Below are positions 9,148-18,960 of a DNA stretch of 36,527 nucleotides, piece after piece. Numbering within the stretch: the stretch's first letter is position 1; each line of letters starts with the position of its first letter. The translations under genes were made by a program, and so were the position numbers. Under the pieces are notes generated by a model. The model did not search any database and was not told the DNA's origin. It saw only the letters and a list, made by a program, of their open reading frames with translations. Source of the DNA: Gnetum montanum (lineage: Eukaryota; Streptophyta; Gnetopsida; Gnetales; Gnetaceae); NCBI GenBank assembly GCA_015680685.1, contig MNCI01013914.1, positions 1 through 36,527 of the forward strand, given 5' to 3'.

Positions 9148-11100
9148 TTAGTTGTTTGTGCGCTAACTAGAACTTAGGAAATCATTCACATAATTGGAAT
9201 AAATCCTTAGGGTGGATTGAGAAAAAAATAAATAAGAGTACATTGCACACTGAGCAGAAAAATATGTCTCCTTCTTTGTATGAAATCGCCTCACTGCCTA
9301 GGTCTAAAATAGGAAACAATTGGTGACATAATACACATGACGTTGATCTACCAGTCCCTCAACAATTTTGTGTGGTATATGTTCATCTCAATGAATATGT
9401 GCCTAACTTTACCTTTATCCTCCACTAGGATGAACAATTGCATTACTGATATTTAGAAGAATACATTGTGCAAGACCATGACTCGACAGAATACCATTCC
9501 ACAGAGGCACAATGTCAAATGGACTTGCAACAGGAGATACATGATATGTCTTTGAAGGGTAAGTGGTCCCAGGATGCCCACATGTCTTAGGCAAAAATGA
9601 GGGTGGTGAACCTACCTCAAGTAGTCAACCACACAAGGATGTTCCTCTTCTTGACTTTAGCCAAGGGGTTGTGTATCAGAACCTTCATTCCACTATTCAT
9701 AACCTAGGTTCTAATACCCATGGGCATAAAGGATTCAAAAAAGGAACATGAATTCATGATAAAGGTGGACATTTTGATTGCAATCGCGATTGAGGTCGAG
9801 ATTGCAGAAGAGAAGGTAGTAGACACCGTTATGATGATGGTTCTCCTTCTTCTTCACCATCATCATCTCCTTCACCCTCTCCTTCAATATTCAAATGTAG
9901 TCATAAAGAAAAAGAATATGGGGATAAAGGTAGGCAGAGTGGAAGTCATAGACAAAACAACCTAGAAAGGGGATGAGGGCACTCTAGAGAGTCATGACAT
10001 AGAAGAAGGAAGAGTAGGGAATAACTTAAGTATCATAGACACCATGGACGAGATGATCATGATGAACCCCTACTCACTACTCAAAGTATGTTAGACATAA
10101 TTGAGACTATTAGAATTCTAACAAGGCACTTGAAAGATAGTAGGATCAAGAGATTAGATATGAACAATATCCCATAATTTGAAGGGGGATACAACGTTGA
10201 TCCTTAGAATCATTTACAAGAATTCCATGACACATGTTCCTTACAAAAAATAGAGAACCAATGGCAAAAAATTAAGTTATTCCCATGAACACTAGTTAAA
10301 GAAGTGGAGAGCTGGTACTGGTCCTTAGAATCAGAATCCATTCGTAGGTGAAGTACTATGTTAGAACTATTTAATGACAAGTACCAAAATGTACTCCTGA
10401 GTGTCTAACTTGCGAAAGCAAATCCAAGGCTAGAAACAAGGAGGACATGAACCCTTGGATGCTACCATTGGCTGATATTATGCACCATTACATCGTTGTC
10501 CTGAACATGGTTATTCACCAAGGGATCAACTACACCATCTCATGGATGGGCTTAGGAATGAAACGAGAAGAACCCTTGGGACTTATGCCCAATGAAGACT
10601 ATCCAAGCTTAGGTCCCATAAAATTCAAAGACTATTAGAGAAAGTCTCTAAGAAAGAAGGTGAGCTATGAAAGAGAGAAAATGCAAAAGAGAATAATTGA
10701 GATCCTTCCCTCCAGAAGAGGGGAGTAATATTTTTTGAGGATGAAGAAGAGTCACCACTCGAAGAGATGGTGAATAGAAAACTTTGCCTATCCAAAAGAT
10801 GATATCAAAATTTTTAGAAAAGGTATAACAAATGTGGGATTCCCTAGATAATAGATTTCAAACTATTCTTAAAATAGTAGAGAAGCCTAGAGAGCAAGGT
10901 AGTGAGAAAACAGAAAAAAAAGAGGTTGAACATGCACGTAGCAAGGGTAAGGGCAAAGTTGTCATCATTAAAGAGGTTGTGGATTTGGAAACAGACAATG
11001 ATAGTGGATGTGAGATATGTCAATATGACCATCCTAAGGGATGCTTCCTTGTAATCTCACATCTAGAGGAGTTTGGAGTGTATGCACTCAACCTATGATT
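9148..11100 (+). pseudogene. gag of element D
   Basis: Gag forms the particle that packages element RNA. After a leader, several frames carry the trace. From 9758 a frame reads through an Arg/Asp/His-rich and Ser/Pro-rich segment (GRDCRREGSRHRYDDGSP, then SPSSSP repeats), with TGA at former CGA positions. Then come LDMNNIP, DPxNHLQEFHD and WYWSLESESIRR, the body of a retrotransposon gag. CPEHGYSPRDQLHHLMDGL follows at about 10490-10555. The frame 10832-11098 ends with a cysteine motif, CEICQYDHPKGC, and HLEEFGVYALNL, ending in TGA. Element E shares most of these blocks; element F shares the later ones. Several stops and frameshifts make it inactive. Confidence 0.8.
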
Positions 11101-12160
11101 AAACAAAAGGAAAACACCCCAAAGGTTACCTTATCCTCAAGGTAACCCAAGGTAGTTCCACCAACCCTTAACATATTATCCCAGTGGAATTCCACCACAA
11201 CTGATTGAGCAATATCAATAGTGGCAAAACCCACAATCATGGGGAATGCCACCACCAAGGTAATACTATCCTTATCGTCAACCTAACCTATATGGATATT
11301 ACATGCAGTAGCCAATCTCCTCACGTGACTCTACTAGTCACATCACTCCTCAACCTGACTACTAAGCTCCTAAGTATTATGGGACTCCCTCTTCTAGAGG
11401 TGATATTCTGCAAGCATATCATGCTTCTCATCTGGTGGCATCTCTTCCACCAATGGGTCCACTACCACCTTCTCCAGCTATGTAGGGTGAAATCCCTACC
11501 TAACTACATCAACGTAATTCCACAAGGGTTGTTAACTCTCAACCTACTATTGGTTCCAACAACCACATGAAGAAAAGACCTTTCTATAGGACCAATAGGC
11601 CAACTAAGCCCTTACAATCACAAGCGGCTAATTCCTTAAATGCCTCAGTATCAATCAAAAATTTGAATCCCCCTTCAACTCAGCCACCACACTCAATGTA
11701 TACGGTCATGCTAACACATGCTATCATTGATTGGATCAAAGCTAGCTACCTTTCTAGGAAATTCTGTAATCCTGGGAGTCCTCTGATATACTTACAAATC
11801 ACTAGAAATGCATCGTGCAAGGATCTTTTGGATTCAGGTTCTGGTGTCAACTTGATTTCTTAAGAAATGTACAAGGCCTAGAACCTGCCTCCATTGAAAA
11901 AGAGCAACATCCATCTAGAGTTGGCAAACTAGTCCATCACTATCCCATTGGGACTACTGGAAGACATTGTTACCACTTTTTATGGGTGGTCATACCCAGT
12001 TGACTTCCTAGTGATTCAGGTAAACAATGGTAGGGGAGACTTCCCAATCATAATGGGAACAGCATCGCTAAGCACCATTGATGCATGCCTAGGAATCCAC
12101 GATCTTTCCCTAGAAATATCAAAGGAAAATACATTTAGAAAGATTGAGAAGAAGAAAGTT
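11101..12160 (+). pseudogene. gag tail and aspartic protease of element D
   Basis: The protease cuts the Gag-Pol polyprotein. The first 450 bp is a Pro/Tyr/Gln-rich gag tail (NPQSWGMPPP near 11230, matched by SWGRPP in element F). An open frame 11567-11863 leads into the protease. CKDLLDSGSGVNLIS holds the active-site triad as DSG (near 11830-11838), so it is intact there. A TAA follows at once. Homology then resumes as NLPPLKK, PLGLLEDIVTTFYGW and YPVDFLVIQV in the frame 11948-12202, and reaches FPIIMGTAS, the conserved second protease motif. Order and motifs fit the Athila type. Confidence 0.85.
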
Positions 12161-13440
12161 CTATGCATCGCATATAGTAACACAAGGTGTAATTGTGTGT
12201 AGAGGTCATGGTTTGTGCAAAGTTTAACATTACCTCCATGCAATCAATGTGCATGAGTGATCAACATATTTCTCTATGCAGTAGCCACACAATAGGAAGG
12301 CACCTAGTGGCTGATAGTTGATCAAGAAAGTAATTCAGTCATATGTATGGAACCAACTAAGGGTTTGACTTGTGCTTACATCGATAGCATAGATGCATTA
12401 GAGAAAGTCCATGACCAACTTCCAAGTCTTAACCTTGAAAATGTCAACTAGGGGAAGTTTTAAATCCTTGAGAAATTTAAGAAGGAGCCCCTTGAGCTAA
12501 ATCCATTTCCCACCAGTATGGAATACATGTTCCTTAAAAATAGAAAACTGGTAATTATCAATGCTAAGCTTGCTTCTCAACAGAAAGAAGAATTGCTGAA
12601 GGTAATCAATAGATGGTCAAAATCTTTCACTTGGTCATATCCCAAATTAACTAGAATAGATCCTTGGATATTCCAACATAGGATTTACACTAACCCCTCC
12701 ATAATGCCTCAAAGACAACCACAGAGGCATTTGAACCCAAAGCTAAAGCAAGTAGTCAAGGAAGAAATCAAATAACTTTTTAAGGCTGGGTTCATATACC
12801 CCATTGCTGATAGGAAATGGGTTAGCCCCTTAGTTATTGTGCCTAAAAAGGGAGGCAAATGGAGGGTGTGCATAGATTTCAATCTATTGAATATGGCAAC
12901 ATTCAAAGATCACTTTCCGTTGCCTTTTGTTGACCAAGTCTTAGATACCATTGCAGGGCATTGCTACTATAGTTTTCTGGATGCATATAATGGATATAAT
13001 CAAATACAAATAGCCCTAGAATACCAGTCCAATACTATGTTCACTACTCTTTGAGGAACATTTGCATACAAAAAAATGTTGTTTGGCTTGTGGAATGCCC
13101 CTACAACATTTCAACAACTAGTTCTAAGCATCTTCCAACAATAGATAGGAAATGGTGTGGAGGTCTTTATGGATGACTTCTCTACTTATGGAACAAACTT
13201 TGATCAAGCCTTGGACCGGTTGGAGTAAGTGTTAAAAAGATGTGTAGAAACCAATTTGAGACTCAATTAGTAGAAAATTCATTTGATGGTGGAAGAAGGT
13301 GTAGTGTTGGGACAAAAAATCTCACACAGAGGGATAGAGATAGAGCCCGAGAGAATTAAAATTATCCAAGGAATTACCCATCAACCAAAAATTGTCAAAG
13401 ATATTCCTTAGAGATATTGGCTACCTTTGTTTACTATCCA
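12161..13440 (+). pseudogene. Pre-RT linker and reverse transcriptase of element D
   Basis: RT makes cDNA from the element RNA. The linker frame 12518-12775 includes LKVINRWSKSFTWSYP, the usual pre-RT block. RT follows in frame 12839-13054: KKGGKWRVCIDFNLLN, DHFPLPFVDQVLD and YSFLDAYNGYNQIQIA. After a TGA it continues with GTFAYKKMLFGLWNAP and VEVFMDDFSTYG; the catalytic MDD (13169-13177) is intact. The trace goes on through VLKRCVETNLRLN and EEGVVLGQKISHRGIEIEPE to about 13380. These blocks are characteristic of Athila RT. After about 13420 homology stops abruptly: RNase H is missing. Confidence 0.9.
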
Positions 13441-13461
13441 TGGCATGTGACCTCAACCTTG

Positions 13462-13898
13462 ACCTTGATCTAGCATAGAAACAACAGTTAGTAATCCTTA
13501 ACTTGCTAGATGAAAATTGACTAGTTGCCCTGTCATCCAACAAGTTGCACAAGGCATTCAATAAACAACGTCATAACCTAAGGATTATGGAAGTTAAATA
13601 TCAACCAGGAGATAAGGTTCTCTATTAGAATCCCACACATGTACCACAACATACTAAATTTCAAACACTGTGGGAAGGACCTTATATTATTTATGCAACT
13701 TTTCCTTCAGGGGCCATGAAAATATACAAACCTAAGAGCCCAGATAAGAAACTTTTGGTTAACATGCAACAAACCAAACCTTTTCATGAGCTTAGAATAG
13801 CTAGTACACATGTTACCTTTGTTGATGGACAACCTTGCTCACTATTTTGGATGTCCTCCTTCCACCTTAGTCATGGGGGAGATGGCCACCTATGCTAA
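13462..13898 (+). pseudogene. Integrase C-terminus of element D after an internal pol deletion
   Basis: The frame resumes with QQLVILNLLDEN and NKLHKAFNKQRHNL, a segment found downstream of the integrase catalytic core. It continues with KYQPGDKVLY and LWEGPYIIYATFPSG, the GPY/F C-terminal module that contacts DNA. The final open part is 13716-13898, ending HGGDGHLC. The RNase H, zinc-binding and DDE core domains, normally about 1.2-1.5 kb, are absent between about 13420 and 13460. Therefore D could not move by its own enzymes even before the point mutations. The junction is not flanked by an obvious repeat. Confidence 0.85.
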
Positions 13899-15790
13899 CA
13901 ATTTTAGGCCCTAAGTTCTTTTGAATTTTTATTTTACACATTCTTTCAACTTTTCTGATTTTTATTTTACACCATTTTTTATGTTTTTATTGTTTTCTTG
14001 TTTGCTTGATTTACTTTTATTCATCATCTAATAAGTGCTCATGATGGTGGATTGAATTATATCATATTGATTGCTAATGTTTTATTTTTACCTTTGAATA
14101 TTGATGCTAATATTAAGGTATGGTTCTTTTGGTAAAAAAGGCAATGATTCCATGTTGTCAACTCATCCATACAACTCTATGGTCTCCTTTGGCTTGGAAC
14201 TGTACAATCCCTCTTTTTCTAAGTAAACTTTTAATGAATTGGTGGCTGGGTATTTTTCAAACCAAGGAAAGAGTAAACGTATGAAAAGGGTGTGACTTCA
14301 AGGGGATTTGATGCATTTGTGCTAGCCATTCTCTTGGGTTCTTGGATGCTTTTTCTTGGGTTTTCCACCATTCTGACATTGTTCAAAAATTAGAAAGCTG
14401 AGTGAATAAAAATAAGTCTTTGCATGGTGTGGTTCTCACACAAAAGAAAAGGAAAAAAAGAAAAAAAAGAGAGAGTGAGAATTCAAAGCACACCTCTTAG
14501 ACACAATAAATAAATATGGGATACAAGCACTAGTTATGGAACTGGAAAGACATATTACCCATGCCTAAAGGTTCCCTCTAACTAAGGCCCTTTCTTGCTT
14601 CCTACTTCTACATCTCACTCTCCTTGGAATGGTGGTGACTCTTTGTGGAAGAATTTTTGTTGCTTCAAGTGGATGGATTGGTCATGTGTGTTGATGCAAG
14701 GTCACTAGATGTGGTTTTTTTGAGTGAGGATTTGGGATGAGTTCTACTCTATCACATTAACCATAAAATACACAAGGGGCTTTACAGAACCTTGTTCTTG
14801 GGATTCCATTCCATTCTCTCCTCTCCATCTTTCTTCCCAATTTTTACCTCATTGTTGGTTTTATCATTAGTCTATTTTGGGTTGATGCATTATTTTTCTT
14901 TGGTGAATTCTTATGGGTAATTTTTTAACTCTTACTTTCAAATGACATTCCTAGAGCCTATGGACTCTTTGGTTTGTGGGTTTGTTAGGGCATAAAAAGC
15001 ATGAGCCTGCTTTGGGGAGGACCCACTAGCATTCCATTTTGGTGAAATTGTTAAGTTAGTTTCCTTAAAAATTTCCTACAATCAATCATCTATTATTTCA
15101 TCCCCATCCATGACATCCATTTTATTGGTTTTATAGTTGTTATTTTTTACCATCTTTCTTGTTTCTCATATTTTTCCATCTTATAGCTACCAGAGGTTTG
15201 CTCTTAGTCATGGGGGTCATAGCACAAATTTTTCAATTTTCTTCATTTTACTATTCACCTAACCCTTACACCTGAGGTAGTCACCTATGATAAATCTCCA
15301 AACTAGTTTCTACCGTAACCACAACTCATCCAATGGGCTTCATATCGAGGCAAGGTACCAACTACATTATGGTTTATCTATCCTTGGTCATTTGTGACTA
15401 TGTTGTGTGTGCAGATGGCGATCATACAAACAATGGACTAGGCTTGGAGGAAGCACTGAGGATGGACAAGAACTGGAGCATTTACCAAAGGAGCAAGCCT
15501 AGTGGCATGGCTATGGATAAAACAATGAAAGATGAAATTTTAGCATTGGCAGCAACATGCTTCATTTTCATTCTCTTTCTTTCTCTACAAGCTACCAAAT
15601 AAAGGCTTGGATGTCCTTTATGTACGAGTGTTCATCATAATGGTCATGAAAACTAATGTTGTAATATGCTTATTGATACATTCACTAGGCATGTTGAATT
15701 TTTCATCCCACTACATCATCAGTTGTCAATTAGTTAATAATCCAATACCTTCCCAATATTTTGTAAGGAACTCAAGGACGAGTTTTCATT
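13899..15790 (+). other. Long 3' non-coding region of element D
   Basis: About 1.9 kb between pol and the polypurine tract. It is T-rich at the start and shows no clear gene. A 90-codon open frame at 15333-15602 has a hydrophobic end but no recognisable motif. Two blocks match element F in reverse: GTGACTTCAAGGGGA (14291) with the F sequence near 32835, and CCTGCTTTGGGGAGGACCCA (15008) with the F sequence near 32141-32165. This shows it is conserved family sequence. AGTCATGGGGG occurs here at 13869 and 15206 as well as in the true tract. Confidence 0.6.
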
Positions 15791-15804
15791 CAGTCATGGG
15801 GGTA
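15791..15804 (+). other. Polypurine tract region of element D
   Basis: CAGTCATGGGGGTA directly precedes the 3' LTR start TGATGA. The same 14 bases with one C/T change precede the LTRs of F (31192-31205) and G (35333-35346) on the minus strand, and a CTCRAGGACGAG motif lies just upstream in D and G. It would prime plus-strand cDNA. Confidence 0.85.
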
Positions 15805-16146
15805 TGATGAGAGTGGTTACTCTAATAGTTAGAGTGGTTATTATTAGAGTAGTTACTCTAATTATTAGAGTTATTATTATTAGAGGGGAAGTTTCTCTAA
15901 AATTAGAAGGGCAATTCCTCTAAAATTAGAGTGGCAGTTTCTCTAAAATTAAAGTGGAAATTTCTCTAAAATAAGAGTGACAGTTTCTCTAAAATTAGGA
16001 TAGTAGTTTTTGTAATTATTAGAGTAGTTGCTCCCAAGCCTATAAACATAGTGCCTAGACACACAATTTAGGAAGAACTCTTGGGAGGAAGTCTTGGAAG
16101 GAAGTCTTTCAAGGGAAGTCTTTTAGAATTCTTTTAGGAGTCAAGT
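15805..16146 (+). repeat. 3' LTR of element D, truncated by the N gap
   Basis: TGATGAGAGTGGTTACTC matches the 5' LTR, and similarity holds until the gap. TATAAACA at 16041-16048 replaces TATAAATA. The 23-bp array (15895-16018) has about one unit more than the 5' LTR (an extra AGTTTCTCTAAAATTAGG unit). Point differences are numerous, so the insertion is old. Confidence 0.88.
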
Positions 16147-17012
16147 NNNNNNNNNNNNNNNNNNNNNNNNNNNNNNNNNNNNNNNNNNNNNNNNNNNNNN
16201 NNNNNNNNNNNNNNNNNNNNNNNNNNNNNNNNNNNNNNNNNNNNNNNNNNNNNNNNNNNNNNNNNNNNNNNNNNNNNNNNNNNNNNNNNNNNNNNNNNNN
16301 NNNNNNNNNNNNNNNNNNNNNNNNNNNNNNNNNNNNNNNNNNNNNNNNNNNNNNNNNNNNNNNNNNNNNNNNNNNNNNNNNNNNNNNNNNNNNNNNNNNN
16401 NNNNNNNNNNNNNNNNNNNNNNNNNNNNNNNNNNNNNNNNNNNNNNNNNNNNNNNNNNNNNNNNNNNNNNNNNNNNNNNNNNNNNNNNNNNNNNNNNNNN
16501 NNNNNNNNNNNNNNNNNNNNNNNNNNNNNNNNNNNNNNNNNNNNNNNNNNNNNNNNNNNNNNNNNNNNNNNNNNNNNNNNNNNNNNNNNNNNNNNNNNNN
16601 NNNNNNNNNNNNNNNNNNNNNNNNNNNNNNNNNNNNNNNNNNNNNNNNNNNNNNNNNNNNNNNNNNNNNNNNNNNNNNNNNNNNNNNNNNNNNNNNNNNN
16701 NNNNNNNNNNNNNNNNNNNNNNNNNNNNNNNNNNNNNNNNNNNNNNNNNNNNNNNNNNNNNNNNNNNNNNNNNNNNNNNNNNNNNNNNNNNNNNNNNNNN
16801 NNNNNNNNNNNNNNNNNNNNNNNNNNNNNNNNNNNNNNNNNNNNNNNNNNNNNNNNNNNNNNNNNNNNNNNNNNNNNNNNNNNNNNNNNNNNNNNNNNNN
16901 NNNNNNNNNNNNNNNNNNNNNNNNNNNNNNNNNNNNNNNNNNNNNNNNNNNNNNNNNNNNNNNNNNNNNNNNNNNNNNNNNNNNNNNNNNNNNNNNNNNN
17001 NNNNNNNNNNNN
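16147..17012. other. Assembly gap, 866 Ns
   Basis: No sequence. By comparison with the 5' LTR it should hold the rest of D's 3' LTR (about 640 bp), its target duplication and some of element B. A long LTR repeat is a common cause of such a gap. Confidence 0.95.
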
Positions 17013-17476
17013 AAGCTTTAGGTGATGGCAATAGTCCTAGTGGCCATGTTGGTAATGATTTTCCTCCTCCTCTAGTCTTACCTTAGGCATACTAGTCTTG
17101 TCACAATTTTGGTTATTCTAATTATGGTATTGAGGTTATTATTTTTTATTGACTATTCATAGCTATTGGGGACTAGAAGACATTTTGTTATTATTTATTA
17201 TTGCATAGTGAAATTAAGGCTATGGGACACTTTATTTATTTTGGTTATTTTCATTGATTTTTGTCACACATTGTGACTATGATTATTGGCATGGACATTT
17301 TGGCAATAATATTTTTAATTGTACATATATTCTCTTTAACACTTTTATTTATTTTTATGTATTTTATGTTTTATTTGTATAAAAAATGCTATGTGGTTAA
17401 ATTATAAGGCTATAATGAAAAATTTGTAATAAAATGAAACATAAAGTAATCAAGTAATCAAGTAATAAATGAAACA
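17013..17476 (+). other. Right-hand remainder of element B
   Basis: It opens with a possible coding tail, ALGDGNSPSGHVGNDFPPP, ending at TAG near 17083, in the same strand as the interrupted trace at 7195-8145. The rest is T-rich without a gene, then A-rich with AGTAATCA repeated (17446-17466). It ends GAAACA before the TAAAA duplication. Continuity with the left part is inferred because the gap lies between. Confidence 0.45.
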
Positions 17477-17481
17477 TAAAA

Positions 17482-17950
17482 GAATTTTCTTCTTGAAACT
17501 CCACTTTGGACCCTTATCCTAAGTCAATGTTATTGATTGATAAAGGGACCATAATATTTCCATGTATGATTATTTCACTTCCCTTATAAGGAAAGTGAAT
17601 TTCTTAGTGGATTGGAAAGGAAACTACTTGTAATTAAGCTAACTAGGGCCTTCCCATGATTACATTAAATCCTAGTATCTCTTCCACCACCAAGAAGTTG
17701 GAAAATGTGGGGAATTATCCCCCCATTATGGAGTCTAAAGAGATAGAATCCTTCACTACTACCCATGACCTATTAAAGGATTTAATAGCAGAAGTAGGAG
17801 TGCTTTGAATGTATTCTACTAGGCCTAGATGCTTGATAATGATAAAAGGTATAACATTGGTTTCTACCCCATTGTCAAGGTGTATCCTATGTATTTTATA
17901 TTGCACAACTCTTATGGTTATAAAGAGAGGAACCCTCATTATCTCACCAT
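17482..17950 (-). pseudogene. Aspartic protease of element A
   Basis: The minus frame 17715-17939 reads MRVPLFITIRVVQYKIHR, then LDNGVETNVIP, the usual active-site region of a gypsy protease. The expected D-T/S-G triad reads DNG, so the catalytic motif is altered. After a stop, FLVVEEILGFNVIMGRP supplies the conserved second motif, followed by SFPIH and FPYKGSEIIIHGN. The frame then runs to 17482, where element B begins. It continues in the same frame at 3395 leftwards toward RT. The gag tail lies upstream at 17952-18930. Position, motifs and frame make the assignment firm. Confidence 0.82.
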
Positions 17951-18960
17951 CCTAGGGGTTGGTCTTTACCTTACTATTATGAAACACTAGGGTAGTTGAC
18001 TTCATTTCATCTCTAGGTGAAGGTGGCACCATTACCATGTGAATGAATTCTTCATTGGTAGGGATGCCTTTGCTAATAGAAATTGAAGTCAACATCCTTA
18101 CTAAGACCTCACAGTGAGTGAAAGAGGTCATTATTAGGTCATCCAAGTTCAAGAAGGTATTCTTTTTTTTTAAGAAGAGTTTTACCTACTCCATGGCATT
18201 GAGGAAGTCTTTGTCATTTGTTGTTATTTTTTTTCTTATTACCTTTTAATTCCTCTATTATACTCAAGATTTGAACTTCATGCTTTAATATTTGTTATTT
18301 GATCTTCTTTCCCTTCTCTTATTGTTTACGGTCCTTCCTAGGCTAACTAGTTGAAGCGGTTTGAACATTGGAGCTCATGGGAATGGTTGAAATAGACGTG
18401 GGCTTTGGTGGACCCATTTCTTTCCATGCTTTCACTTGCTTATTATCTTTGGCCTTATTTTTGGGGGTAGGCTTCTTGCATTACTTGATTAGTGACTTCT
18501 TGTTATCAAGCTATGAGGAGGTTATTGCATTGGCCACCATGGAAGGACATTAGTTAACATGGGTTATAGGCTTAGCAATAGTGGGAGGATACACTCTAAT
18601 AAAAAATGGTTCCTTGGGAGAAATAGGTGATGGTATCCTTATGACAAAAGAAGTCTTTGAAATTGATGAAGTTGAAATAACCCTTTCATTGTGAGGAGGT
18701 GCCCGAATCACAAATAGCTCCCTAGCAAGTCTTGGGCCATTACTAATCTTGAATGTTGCTATTGTGTAAGGGATGTTATTTACATTCAATGGGCCTGTGT
18801 ATACTTTTATATTTTGTTTTTGAGGCCTAAATATGTTGAAAGAATCTTGCACGAACTCTTTATCATCTATCATCTTTTGTAGGTCTTCTTTTAAGACCAA
18901 GTAGAAATTGGTATAATGACTAGGCAACAGATGATAGTGATAGAATTTCTATAATTTGAA
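17951..18960 (-). pseudogene. gag C-terminal part and linker of element A
   Basis: Two open minus frames carry the trace. In 18550-18927 the reading SHYTNFYLVLKEDLQKMIDD resembles the post-capsid segment of gypsy gags in which a Cys/His cluster precedes a 'LK..IQ.LID' helix. Here tyrosines stand where cysteines would be expected, which fits G-to-A decay of TGT, but this is inference. The frame 17952-18152 (GIPTNEEFIHMVMVPPSP) links to the protease. Pro-rich stretches lie between. Function would have been RNA packaging. Confidence 0.6.

Larger units (their letters stand above)
8146..16146 (+). mobile_element. Element D: Athila-like Ty3/gypsy retrotransposon
   Basis: D has a 5' LTR (8146-9127), tRNA-Asp-type primer site, gag, protease, RT, a pol deletion, integrase C-terminus, long 3' non-coding region, polypurine tract and the start of the 3' LTR (15805). 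The 3' LTR runs into the N gap; if it matches the 5' LTR it should end near 16790. RT and protease wording (FPLPF...DQ, FMDDFS) and the Asp primer site fit the Athila clade. It lies within the coding trace of element B. The terminal GATTC before the 5' LTR is the expected duplication, but its partner is hidden in the gap. Confidence 0.85.
3401..17476 (+). mobile_element. Element B: unclassified insertion inside element A, hosting element D
   Basis: B begins TGTTGTAACA and ends ATGAAACA, with a 5-bp duplication outside. Disregarding the nested element D and the N gap, it is roughly 5.4 kb. It has a leader with imperfect repeats (3600-5000), a short basic ORF start (5222), a T-rich middle and a plus-strand coding trace (7195-8145) that D interrupts. 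TG...CA ends and a 5-bp duplication suit an LTR element. However, comparing 3401-3900 with 17013-17476 by eye shows no direct repeat, and the inverted-end match is only TGTT. Its class is therefore open. A rearranged LTR element that lost one LTR, or a DNA element, are both possible. Confidence 0.55.

Noticed and set aside
15333-15602. Possible small membrane protein (89 codons) near D's 3' end, considered as an env-like gene
   Set aside because: Only one hydrophobic end is present, there is no signal or cleavage motif, and F shows no equivalent protein in its matching region.
16141-17031. 296-codon open frame on the minus strand
   Set aside because: It consists almost wholly of undetermined bases in the N gap, so it has no coding evidence.
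18368-18553. Plus-strand ORF with a hydrophobic stretch, and the similar one at 18980-19204
   Set aside because: They lie antisense to the gag trace of element A and read as its shadow.
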